This document shows, piece after piece, positions 9,461-17,955 of a DNA stretch of 64,000 bases (the first letter of the stretch is position 1; each line of letters starts with the position of its first letter). The notes below the pieces were generated by a model. It was not told the origin of the DNA. It worked only from the letters and a program-made list of their open reading frames with translations, and ran no database searches. The position numbers were made by a program, and so were the translations under genes. The DNA comes from an uncultured Pseudomonadota bacterium (GTDB lineage: Bacteria; Myxococcota_A; UBA796; SXON01): the NCBI GenBank assembly GCA_903921785.1, contig CAIXRH010000053.1:1-64000 (forward strand), written 5' to 3'.

Positions 9461-10903
9461 ATGGGCCGCTTCACCACCGAGTTCCGCGTCGGGCTCCTCA
9501 CGCTCCTGGTCCTCGTTGGGGTGGGCTGGGCGATCCTCGCGAGCGATGACAAGCCGGGGGAGGCCGGGGAACCGTACTTCGTCTACGCCGACTTCCCCAC
9601 GGCTGAAGGTGTTTTTCGCACGACGCCCATCCGCATCGCGGGGGTGATCGTCGGGCACGTGGAGGACCTCCAGCTCCGCGGCGGGACGGCGCACCTCACG
9701 CTGGCGATCCTCGACAACGTCGAGCTCCCGGCCGACAGCCTCGCGGCGATGAAGTCCGAAGGCATGCTCGGGGACAAGAGCATTCGCATCGTGCCCGGCG
9801 CGTCCACCACGCTGCTGCACGACGGGGACACGATCACCGTCGGCGACATGCCGCCGGACCTCGAAGGGGTCACCCGCAAGGTGAACGACATCGCGGGGGA
9901 CGTGAAGGTCATCACCGCAAACGTGCGCGAGATCACGGATAACGACGCCACGCGCGCCGACCTCGAGCTCACCATCCGCAACGTGCGTGAGCTCAGCGAA
10001 GAGCTCAACGGCATCGCGCACTCCAACAGCGACGACATCGCGGTGATCGCCCAGAACCTCAAGGACGTGTCCGAGGCGCTCAAGGCCGTCGTGGACCACA
10101 CCGGAAAGGACGTCGACAGCGAGATGGCCGCGGTGAAGGCGGCGACCGAGAAGCTCGACGCCTCGCTGGCCCACATCGAGTCGATCACCGGAGGCCTCGA
10201 CCGCGGCGAGGGCACCGTCGGGCAGCTGCTCAAGGACTCCAAGACGATCGACTCGGTGAACGACACCTTGGAGCAGGTCAACGGGCTCGTGGGCAACGCC
10301 TCCCAGATCAAGACCGAGGTCTACTACCGGGGAGACGTGTACTTCGGCTCTGCCCCGACGGACGGCTCCCTGGCGGAGAACCCGGTCGCCGGGGGCGCCC
10401 GCAACGGGGTCGGGGTGCGGCTCATGCCCGCCGAGGACCACTGGTACGTGTTTGAGCTCGCAGGGCACCCTCAGGGGGACATCTCCTCGGAAACACATGT
10501 GTTTCCGGACTTCGGCTCCAGCTATCAGGAGGTCGTGGTCAAGCCCGGGTACCGCATGAGCTTTCAGTTTGCCCGTCGGTGGAACGACGCGGTGCTGCGC
10601 TTCGGCATCAAGGACAACGCCGGCGGCGTGGGGCTCGACTACTACCTCGCGCACGACAAGCTGATGCTCGGCGCCGACCTCTTCGACTTCACGTACGGCA
10701 GCTACCCGCTGATGGACGGCACGCCGAACCTCCAGCTCACCGCGCGGTGGCTGCCGTGGCGGCACCTGTACTTCGAAGGCGGCCTCGACAGCGTGATCAT
10801 GGGCGCCCAACATGGGTACGTCACCGGGTACGCCGGGGGCGGGTTCTACTTCGACGATGCGGACGTGAAGTTCATCCTTGCGGCGCTGCCCCTGAAGCCC
10901 TGA
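9461..10903 (+). CDS. MCE/MlaD-family protein with C-terminal barrel-like region
   Basis: 480 aa. One N-terminal membrane anchor (about residues 9-27, VGLLTLLVLVGVGWAIL) is followed by an MCE/MlaD domain (about 38-130: GVFRTTPIRIAGVIVGHVEDL...MLGDKSIRIVPG). Residues 135-280 form a long helical region rich in Asn/Asp/Ile/Val, typical of the hydrophobic tunnel or needle of MCE proteins. The last 190 residues are Tyr/Gly/Phe-rich beta-strand sequence (YVFELAGHPQGD...GVGLDYYLAHDK...YVTGYAGGGFYF) resembling an outer-membrane barrel. MCE proteins carry lipids between inner and outer membranes; the C-terminal part would anchor the needle. No permease or ATPase (MlaE/F) gene is nearby. No SD is visible. 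Confidence 0.75.
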   Translation: MGRFTTEFRVGLLTLLVLVGVGWAILASDDKPGEAGEPYFVYADFPTAEGVFRTTPIRIAGVIVGHVEDLQLRGGTAHLTLAILDNVELPADSLAAMKSEGMLGDKSIRIVPGASTTLLHDGDTITVGDMPPDLEGVTRKVNDIAGDVKVITANVREITDNDATRADLELTIRNVRELSEELNGIAHSNSDDIAVIAQNLKDVSEALKAVVDHTGKDVDSEMAAVKAATEKLDASLAHIESITGGLDRGEGTVGQLLKDSKTIDSVNDTLEQVNGLVGNASQIKTEVYYRGDVYFGSAPTDGSLAENPVAGGARNGVGVRLMPAEDHWYVFELAGHPQGDISSETHVFPDFGSSYQEVVVKPGYRMSFQFARRWNDAVLRFGIKDNAGGVGLDYYLAHDKLMLGADLFDFTYGSYPLMDGTPNLQLTARWLPWRHLYFEGGLDSVIMGAQHGYVTGYAGGGFYFDDADVKFILAALPLKP

Positions 10904-10959
10904 CCGATCGCCCGGCGCCGGTTACATCGCGCTTTCCCTACGCCCGCAGGAGACGCCGG

Positions 10960-13900
10960 ATGTCGCGCAAGAACTCGAATGACCAGGGGTTTGGAGATCT
11001 GGAGGACGACTTCTTCAACTCCGGCCCGAGCGAATGGGGCGATCCGGCGGAGGAAGCGAAGAAGGCCGCAGAGGCCAAGAAGGCCGAAGAGGCGAAGAAG
11101 GCCGAAGAAGACCGGAAGGTCGAAGAAGCGCGAAAGGCCGAGGAGGCCCGCAAGGCGGAAGAAGCTCGGCTGGCCGAGGAGGCGCGCAAGGCGGAGGAGC
11201 TGCGGCTCGCCGAGCAGGCGCGCAAGGCGGAAGAAGCGCGGGTCGCCGAGGAGGCGCGTCGTGTCGAAGAGGCGCGGAAGGCGGCGGAAGCGGCGAAGCG
11301 GCGGGAGGAGGAGGCGCGTCAGGCGGAGCTGGAGGCCGAAGCGCGTCGGGCGGCGCGGGGGATGCAGGACCAGGCCACGCGCGTGTTCAAGCGGAAGTCC
11401 AAGGAGCAGATGCTGGCGGAAGAAGACGCCGCGGATGCCCTGGTGGAGGCCACGTCCGCCGCGCCGGAGCCCGTCGAGGCGCCCGTGGCCGAGGTGCCGC
11501 CGGCGGCCGAGCCCGTCGCCGAAGCGCCGGTCGAAGCGCCGGTACCGGTGATCGCGGCGCCCGCGGATGAGGCTCCCGTGGAGCCCGTCGCGGCGCCGGT
11601 CGAGCCGGAGCCCGTGGTGGAAGCCGCGACCACGACGCCGGAGCCGGCGGTGGAAGCCCCTGCGTCCGCGCCGGAACCGGTGGTGGAATCGGCGCCTCCG
11701 GCGCCCGAGCCCGCCGTCGAGGCCGCGCCGCCGGCCGCGGTCGAGCCGAGCGAAGCCGACCTCCCGGAGGCCGCCCCGCCGCCCCCGGTCTTCGTCGCCA
11801 CGTCGACGTTCATTCCGGAAGCCGAGCCGGTGATGCCTTCGCCGCTGCCGCTGTCGCTGCTCCCGGCGATCACCAGCGAAGACTCGGCGGAGACCGAGGT
11901 GATCTCCGGCAGCGCCACCGAGGAGCTCCCGGCGGGTTCGCCGCTGCTCGGCCACGAGTCCGTCGTCACCGCGGTCCCCGCGACCATGCTCGCCTGGACC
12001 CCTCCGGCCGACGCCCGCTCGGCGTGGCACGCCATCGTGGCGGAGCTCGAAGCAGCCGCCGAGGCGGCGAATGGCGAAGCTCGTGCGGTGCTCTACGGTG
12101 CCGCTGCCCACCTCGCCCGCGTCCGCGCGGTCGACCTGGAGCTCGCGGGCCGCCTGCTCGAGGCGAGCAGCGCTGCCGCCTCCGCACGCCCCGCCTCCGC
12201 ACAGTTCTGGCGGGATCGGGTCGCCGTTGCCCTCTCCGTGGGCGACGCCGACGCCGCCCGCATCGCCTTCGAAGGCGTGGCGAGCAACAGCCATGGCTCG
12301 GGCGCCGCAGAGGCGACCGTGCTCGCCGCGCGCATCGTCCGCGACCAGCTCGGCCAGGAGCCGCTGGCCCGCGCCGAGCTCACCCGTGCCCGCGCCACCT
12401 GGCCCGACGATCCGGGGCTCCTGGTGGTGCTCCGCGAGGTCGCCCGCGCCGCGCAGGACGCCGAGCTGGAGCTTGGCGCCCTCGACGGCCTCGCCGCCGA
12501 GCACACCGGCCCCGTCGCGGCGCAGCTCCACCTGGAGCGCGCCGACCTGCTCGAGCGAAAGCTCAGCCGCATGGACGACGCGATCCGGGCCAACGAAGCG
12601 GCTCGCGCCGCCTCGCCGGAGAGCACGGCCGCGTTCCTCTCGTTGGAGCGCCGGTACCGCGCCACGGCGGCCTGGGCCCCGTTGGCGATCCTGTACTCGG
12701 CGGAGGGCGAGCGCCTGGCCGCCGCCGGTCACGCGGAGGATGCCGCATGGTGGCACGCCCGCGCCGGCCGCGTGCGTCGCGTACAGCTCCTGGACGAGGC
12801 GGGCGCGGGCGTCTGCCTGCGGGCCGCGGTGCTCGCCGCGCCGGGCGCCCACGATCTACGCCACGAGTACCACACCTGGTGCGCCGAGGCAGAGCAGTGG
12901 GAGTCGTTGGTGACCTCGCTCAGCGAGGAGATCGCCCACTCTGCGCCGGAAGCCCGCTCGTTCCTTCAGTATCGGCTCGGGAACGTGCTCGAGGAGCGGC
13001 TCCGCCGCCCCGCTGAGGCGCTCGAGGCTTACCGTGCGGCCACGGAAGATCCTGCGGCGGCGCCCGCGGCGGAGGCGGTGCTCCGCCTGCTCCAGGCCAC
13101 CGGTGCGTGGACCGAGCTCGTGGCCTTCCTCGAGACCCGCCTCGCGCGGCTCGATGATCCGGCGGTGATGGTCACCGTGCTCTTCCGCATGGGGGAGACC
13201 TGCGAAGGCCCCCTCGGCGACGGAGCCCTGGCGCGGAAGAACTACGAGCGGGTCCTCGACTATGCGCCTGGCTACCTGCCGGCCCTCGAGGGCCTGGAGC
13301 GGGTGTACACGCGGCTCTCGGCCTGGGCCGAGCTCGCCGCGATCTATGAGCAGCGGGCGCTGCTCGCGGAAGATCCTGCGGGCGTGGCCCTGCAACGTCA
13401 CCGCGCCGGCGCGGTGTACGAGTTCCGCCTCGGTCAGGATGAGCGGGCGGTGGAGCAGTACCGCCTCGCGCTGGCGTCCGTGGCGGACTTCGCTCCCAGC
13501 CTCGACGCCTACACCCGCGTGCTCGAAGCCCGCGGGGACTGGCTGGAGCTCGGGCGGGTGCTCGCGAAGGCCGCGGTCGCCACGCGCGACTCCAACGAGG
13601 CCGTGAGCCTGGCCTACCGGGCGGGTCGGGTGCTCGCCGATCGTACCGACAACCTCACGGAGGCGATGGCCAGCCTCCAGCGCTGCCTCGAGGTCTCTCC
13701 CGGCTTCCTCCCCGCCGTGCTCCTGCTCAAGGAGCTGGCCGCGCGGGCGGGCGACTGGTCGCTCTGCTACCGCCTGGAGCGCGGTCAGGCGGAGATGAGC
13801 GAGGACCTCGGTCGTCGCCACTGGCGCCTCTACGCCGCCGCCGAGGCCGCCCAGCGGCTGCCCGACGCCGATCCCGCGCAGCTGGTGCGCGAGGTGCTCC

Positions 13901-16752
13901 GCGACGATGCGGCCCACTTCGGCGCCGCCCAGCTCGCCGAGCGCATGGCGTGGTCGCAGAGCGACCTCCCCGCGCTGCTCGACTTGCTGAGCAAGCGCGC
14001 CGCCGCCACCCAGGACGAACACGAGCGGGCGCGTTGCTACGCCCGCTCGGCCGAGCTCGCCGCCGACGCGGGGGACGCCGAGGCGCTCCTCCGTGGCCTC
14101 AGCGAGGTCCTTGGCGCCGTCGGGGTGCCCGGCCGCCCCCTCGGCGCGCTCGCCCGCGTGGCCGAGACCGCCGGCTACCCCGAGGAGGCGCTCCGTGCGC
14201 TCCAGGAGGCCGGCGAGGCCGACGGGCTCGACGCCGCCCGCCTCCGCCAGAACGCCCTGGGCGACAGCGAGGGCGCCGCGAAGGTGCTCCAGCGCGCGCT
14301 CGACGCGCACGGGGATGCCGCCGCTGCCTCGCTGCTCACCCGCGTGAGCCGTGATCCCGGCGTGCGGGCCCGCGCGCACGCCACGCTCGCCGCCGCCGCC
14401 GAGAGCGCCGGCGTCCGGGCGCTTCACGCCACCGAAGCCGCCGTGCTCGAAGAGAGCCTGGGCGAGGCCGACGCCGCCAACGGCCACTGGTGGATGGCGT
14501 TTGAAGCCGATGTCCGCCCCGGTCGGGCCTTCGATGGCCTGCGCGGCGCCCTCGTGCGCAAGCAGGACAGCGAGGGGCTTCGTAAGGCGTTCGGTGCCCT
14601 GGAGGCGGACGCGCAGTCCGGCCTCGGGGACGCGCTCGAAGAAGCGGGCGATGTGGTGGGCGCGATCCAGGCCTGGCGGGAGGAGCTCGCCCGCGCCACG
14701 GTCACGCTGCCGTGGCTGCTCCGCCTCGAACGCGGCTTGGAGACCGCTGGTGACTGGCACGCGCTGCTGGAGCTCATCCAGGGCCGCATGTCCACCGCCA
14801 CGGGCGACGCACAGGATCGCCTCGCGTCGCGGGCACGTTGGCTGCTCGCCGAGAAGCTCGCGGACAGCGACGAAGCGTGGGACTTCTACCAGAAGCTCCA
14901 CGAGCAGCGCCCCGGCGATCGCGAGGTGCTCGAAGCGCTCGCGCGTATCGCCGGCGCTCGCGGGGATCAGGGGATGGCCGTGCGCTTCCTCGACCAGCTC
15001 GCGGAGCAGTCGGGCGAGCCCACCGAGCGCGCGCGTCTGCAGCGGCGCCGCGCGGAAGTGCTCGAACGCAGCGGCGATCTCGATGGTGCCCGGGCGGCGC
15101 TCACCCGCGCGCTCGACCACCAGCCGGACGACCGCGAGGCCCTCGTCGGCATCCAGCGGCTCGCGGCCGCGGCCGGCGACTGGCAGGGCGTGGTCGGCGT
15201 GCTCTCGCGGCAGGCGGCGCTCGCCACCGGCCGCGATCAGGTCGAGGCGTACGTGCAGATCGCCCGCACCTGGGAAGACAAGATCAAGGACCGCGCCGTC
15301 GCCACCGACGCGTGGAAGAAGGTGCTGGAGCTCGCGGGCGATGACCGCGAGGCCCTCGCGCACCTCTGCGTGCTCACCGAAGCGTCCGGCGACTGGCCGA
15401 GCTTCGTCGAGTACGGACGGGCGCTCACGGCGCACCTCGAAGGCAAGGATCGGACTTCGTTGCTTCGTCGCCTCGGCGAGGTGAGCGCCGCGCAGCTTCG
15501 TCGTGAAGACGACGCGCTGCGCTTCTTCGAGTCCGCCACCAGCGGCACCTACGCGGACGCCGGGGCGTTCGTCTCCTACGAGCGGCTCCTCGCCGCGCGC
15601 GGGGAGCATGCTCGCCTGGTGGAGGTCGTGCTCCGGCGCGCCCGCAGCACCACGGACGCGCAGGAGAAGCTTGACTGCCTCGCCCGCGCCGCCCGCACCC
15701 GGCTCGACGCGCTGCAGGACAAGGCGGGCGCCGCGGCGATCTACGACGAGCTGCTCTCGATCGACCCCAACCAGGGCGACGCGCTCCGGTTCCGCGGAGA
15801 CTTCCTCTTCGACAACGGCGACTCCGCCGGTGCCGCCACGCTCTTCGAGCGCCTGGAAGGAGAAGAGCTCGCCCGCGACCGCGACGACTTCGACGCCCAG
15901 ATCGAAGGGTCCACCTTCTTCTACCGCTTCGCGGAAGCCCTCCGCCGCAGCGGGCAGAACGAGCTGGCCATCCAGCGCTACGAGCACGCGCTCGGGCTCA
16001 ACGTCACCCACCTTCCGTCGTTGGAGGCGGTGGGTCCGCTCTACCTGGGCGCGAAGGAGTGGGCGAAGGCCGAGAAGGTCTACAAGCAGATCATGCAGCT
16101 CACCGGCGGGCTCGGGCAGAGCGAACAGCTGGCGCGCACCTACGCGCGGCTGGGGGTGGCCGAGTTCCACCTCGGGCAGGTCGATCGGGCGCGCAAGCGC
16201 CTCTCGAAGGCGCTGGAGATGCGCGCCAACGACATCGACGCGCTCAAGGGCCTCGGCTTGGTGATGGCCGCGCAGGGAGACTGGAGCAACCTGCTCAACA
16301 TCTACAACAACGTCATCTACCACACCCACGAACCCTCGGACGTGACCGAGGCCTACCTGGCCAAGGGGCTGGTGCTCGACGTGCGCCTCGGCATGCCGGA
16401 CAAGGCGGCCCAGCACTACGAGAAGAGCCTGGCGTTCGATCCCAGCCAGCCGCTGGCGCTGTTCCGGCTCGCCGAGCTCTCGCTCCGCAAGCAGGACTGG
16501 CCGGAAGCGGCGGCCCAGGCGGATCGGGGGCTGGCGCTCGAGCCCAAGCGCGCGGACGTCGCCTCGGCGCTGCACCTGGTGCGCGCCATCGCCTGCCAGG
16601 CGTGCGGGGATGGAGGCGCCGCCAAGGAGGCGTGGGGTGCCGCGCAGGCGGCCGACGCCGGGCTGGTGGCGGCGATGCCGTCGGCGGGGATCGAGGACTA
16701 CGACAAGGTCCACGAAGCGCTGCGGGCGGCGATCTCGGACGGGCGGCTCTGA
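10960..16752 (+). CDS. Giant TolA-like coiled-coil / TPR repeat protein
   Basis: 1930 aa. The first 25 residues are acidic and aromatic (FGDLEDDFFNSG). Residues about 30-150 are a continuous charged helix built from KAEEARKAEE-type units, as in TolA. Residues 150-330 are Ala/Pro/Glu/Val-rich and probably extended. From about 350 to the end there are dozens of TPR-like helix pairs with recurrent GDW turns (RGDWLELGRVL, AGDWQGVVGVL, QGDWSNLLNIY). No signal peptide or membrane segment is seen, so it should be cytoplasmic. Such proteins are scaffolds; the partner is unknown. The ATG at 10960 has an AGGAG site and starts the charged segment; upstream in-frame codons read through the preceding gene in another frame. 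Confidence 0.75.
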   Translation: MSRKNSNDQGFGDLEDDFFNSGPSEWGDPAEEAKKAAEAKKAEEAKKAEEDRKVEEARKAEEARKAEEARLAEEARKAEELRLAEQARKAEEARVAEEARRVEEARKAAEAAKRREEEARQAELEAEARRAARGMQDQATRVFKRKSKEQMLAEEDAADALVEATSAAPEPVEAPVAEVPPAAEPVAEAPVEAPVPVIAAPADEAPVEPVAAPVEPEPVVEAATTTPEPAVEAPASAPEPVVESAPPAPEPAVEAAPPAAVEPSEADLPEAAPPPPVFVATSTFIPEAEPVMPSPLPLSLLPAITSEDSAETEVISGSATEELPAGSPLLGHESVVTAVPATMLAWTPPADARSAWHAIVAELEAAAEAANGEARAVLYGAAAHLARVRAVDLELAGRLLEASSAAASARPASAQFWRDRVAVALSVGDADAARIAFEGVASNSHGSGAAEATVLAARIVRDQLGQEPLARAELTRARATWPDDPGLLVVLREVARAAQDAELELGALDGLAAEHTGPVAAQLHLERADLLERKLSRMDDAIRANEAARAASPESTAAFLSLERRYRATAAWAPLAILYSAEGERLAAAGHAEDAAWWHARAGRVRRVQLLDEAGAGVCLRAAVLAAPGAHDLRHEYHTWCAEAEQWESLVTSLSEEIAHSAPEARSFLQYRLGNVLEERLRRPAEALEAYRAATEDPAAAPAAEAVLRLLQATGAWTELVAFLETRLARLDDPAVMVTVLFRMGETCEGPLGDGALARKNYERVLDYAPGYLPALEGLERVYTRLSAWAELAAIYEQRALLAEDPAGVALQRHRAGAVYEFRLGQDERAVEQYRLALASVADFAPSLDAYTRVLEARGDWLELGRVLAKAAVATRDSNEAVSLAYRAGRVLADRTDNLTEAMASLQRCLEVSPGFLPAVLLLKELAARAGDWSLCYRLERGQAEMSEDLGRRHWRLYAAAEAAQRLPDADPAQLVREVLRDDAAHFGAAQLAERMAWSQSDLPALLDLLSKRAAATQDEHERARCYARSAELAADAGDAEALLRGLSEVLGAVGVPGRPLGALARVAETAGYPEEALRALQEAGEADGLDAARLRQNALGDSEGAAKVLQRALDAHGDAAAASLLTRVSRDPGVRARAHATLAAAAESAGVRALHATEAAVLEESLGEADAANGHWWMAFEADVRPGRAFDGLRGALVRKQDSEGLRKAFGALEADAQSGLGDALEEAGDVVGAIQAWREELARATVTLPWLLRLERGLETAGDWHALLELIQGRMSTATGDAQDRLASRARWLLAEKLADSDEAWDFYQKLHEQRPGDREVLEALARIAGARGDQGMAVRFLDQLAEQSGEPTERARLQRRRAEVLERSGDLDGARAALTRALDHQPDDREALVGIQRLAAAAGDWQGVVGVLSRQAALATGRDQVEAYVQIARTWEDKIKDRAVATDAWKKVLELAGDDREALAHLCVLTEASGDWPSFVEYGRALTAHLEGKDRTSLLRRLGEVSAAQLRREDDALRFFESATSGTYADAGAFVSYERLLAARGEHARLVEVVLRRARSTTDAQEKLDCLARAARTRLDALQDKAGAAAIYDELLSIDPNQGDALRFRGDFLFDNGDSAGAATLFERLEGEELARDRDDFDAQIEGSTFFYRFAEALRRSGQNELAIQRYEHALGLNVTHLPSLEAVGPLYLGAKEWAKAEKVYKQIMQLTGGLGQSEQLARTYARLGVAEFHLGQVDRARKRLSKALEMRANDIDALKGLGLVMAAQGDWSNLLNIYNNVIYHTHEPSDVTEAYLAKGLVLDVRLGMPDKAAQHYEKSLAFDPSQPLALFRLAELSLRKQDWPEAAAQADRGLALEPKRADVASALHLVRAIACQACGDGGAAKEAWGAAQAADAGLVAAMPSAGIEDYDKVHEALRAAISDGRL

Positions 16753-16765
16753 GCCGGCGTCCGGG

Positions 16766-17215
16766 GTGCCTCCGCGCGCGTCGTCGCGGCTGAACCTGCT
16801 GGTGCTGCGGCCCCCCGGGGGGGGCCCGGCGCCGGAGGCGGTGCTCGCCGCGCTCGGGGCGCGGCCGATCTCGGCGGGCGGAGAGCGTCTGCGCCGACCG
16901 GGGAGCGCCGATTCCCAGCGGTTCTTTGCGAATGCCCAGGGCGGATTCCGGGTTTACTGCCCGGTCGACGGCGGTTCCCTCGTGGACCGCTTCGTCGGGG
17001 CGCTGGAAGCCTGGAGGGGAGGCGGGGCGCGGACGATTCACTGCAATTGCGGCGCCGAACACGACCTGGCGGCGCTCGACTTCCGTCCCCCGGCGGGCTT
17101 CGCCGAAGCGTGGATCGAGGCCCGGGATGTCGGCAGCATGGACCTTGATGCGGCCGTGGTGGAGGTCCTCATGCAGCTCTGGCCGGGGTTTCAGGTCGTC
17201 GGGAGTCGCGGGTGA
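16766..17215 (+). CDS. Hypothetical protein, Cys-containing
   Basis: 149 aa from a GTG 13 bp after the TPR gene, so probably co-transcribed. I do not recognise the family. It shows CPVDGG in the middle and IHCNCGAEHDL about 40 residues later, a Cys spacing that could bind metal, followed by an acidic helix ending in LMQLWPGFQVVG. No signal peptide or membrane segment is seen. Earlier in-frame starts would lie inside the TPR gene and give only Arg-rich antisense-like sequence, so the GTG is preferred. Confidence 0.5.
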   Translation: MPPRASSRLNLLVLRPPGGGPAPEAVLAALGARPISAGGERLRRPGSADSQRFFANAQGGFRVYCPVDGGSLVDRFVGALEAWRGGGARTIHCNCGAEHDLAALDFRPPAGFAEAWIEARDVGSMDLDAAVVEVLMQLWPGFQVVGSRG

Positions 17216-17351
17216 CCCGCCTCGCGGGGACACCGCGGAGGCGGGCGATGGAAGGGGAGGGCCGACGGGGGTTGCGCCTGAGCCGGGTGGTGCGGGCAGG
17301 AAGGGCGTATGGCGCCCCCTTCGTCCGCGTCGTTCGGCTTACGGGTCCTTC

Positions 17352-17882
17352 GTGAACGACCTCGCCCCCGACACCTCCGCCCTCGTCGATGCCCTGGAGC
17401 GGGTGCGTGAGCGTCCGGGGACGGCCGAGCTATTCGACGCGTTGATCGCGGAGGATGCTCAGGGGGTGGCCCGGGTGCTCGGGACGTTTCCTCGTCATCC
17501 CAAGGCCCTGCTCGTGGGCCAGTGGTTGGCGACGCGGGGGGTAGAAGGTCCGCGGCCGCCGACGGTCGACGAGGTGATGGCCGCGCACGGAATCCTCGAC
17601 CTCGAAGCCCACCTCTTGTCCGTCCAGAAGCAGCTGTCGGTGACGCAGCGTGGGCTCGACGAAGCCTGGGGTCGGGCGAATCGGGCCGAGACCGTGGCGA
17701 ACGCGTACGCCGCGGTGATGGTGCTGCTGGTGATGCTCACCGTCCTGGGCTGGGCCGCGGCGCTCGGCGTTGTGCCTCTGTTTCCCGCTCCCGAAGCGAC
17801 GACGAAGCCGGCGCGTCCTTCGTCGACGCCCGCCACCGAGGGCGGCCGGAACACCGGCGGCGACCGGTCCGAAACACGCTGA
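17352..17882 (+). CDS. Hypothetical single-pass membrane protein
   Basis: 176 aa from a GTG start. The N-terminal 115 residues are helical and acidic, with a possible short coiled coil (HLLSVQKQLSVTQRGLDEAW). One transmembrane helix follows (about residues 120-142: AYAAVMVLLVMLTVLGWAAA), then a short Pro/Thr/Gly-rich tail. It lacks a signal peptide, so it is likely tail-anchored or nearly so in the inner membrane. Family unknown. It lies between the TPR cluster and pfaD in the same direction (73 bp before pfaD). Confidence 0.5.
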   Translation: MNDLAPDTSALVDALERVRERPGTAELFDALIAEDAQGVARVLGTFPRHPKALLVGQWLATRGVEGPRPPTVDEVMAAHGILDLEAHLLSVQKQLSVTQRGLDEAWGRANRAETVANAYAAVMVLLVMLTVLGWAAALGVVPLFPAPEATTKPARPSSTPATEGGRNTGGDRSETR

Positions 17883-17955
17883 AGTGGCGGGGAGCGAGGC
17901 GCGAGCGCGCGGCGTCCGGCTGTCCTGGTTAGTCCCCGCGGTGCGAGAGGGCTCA

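Noticed and set aside
11040..11340. DNA tandem repeat (KAEEARKAEE-coding)
   Set aside because: The repetition comes from a TolA-like coiled coil; codons vary between units, so this is protein-level repetition and not a microsatellite.
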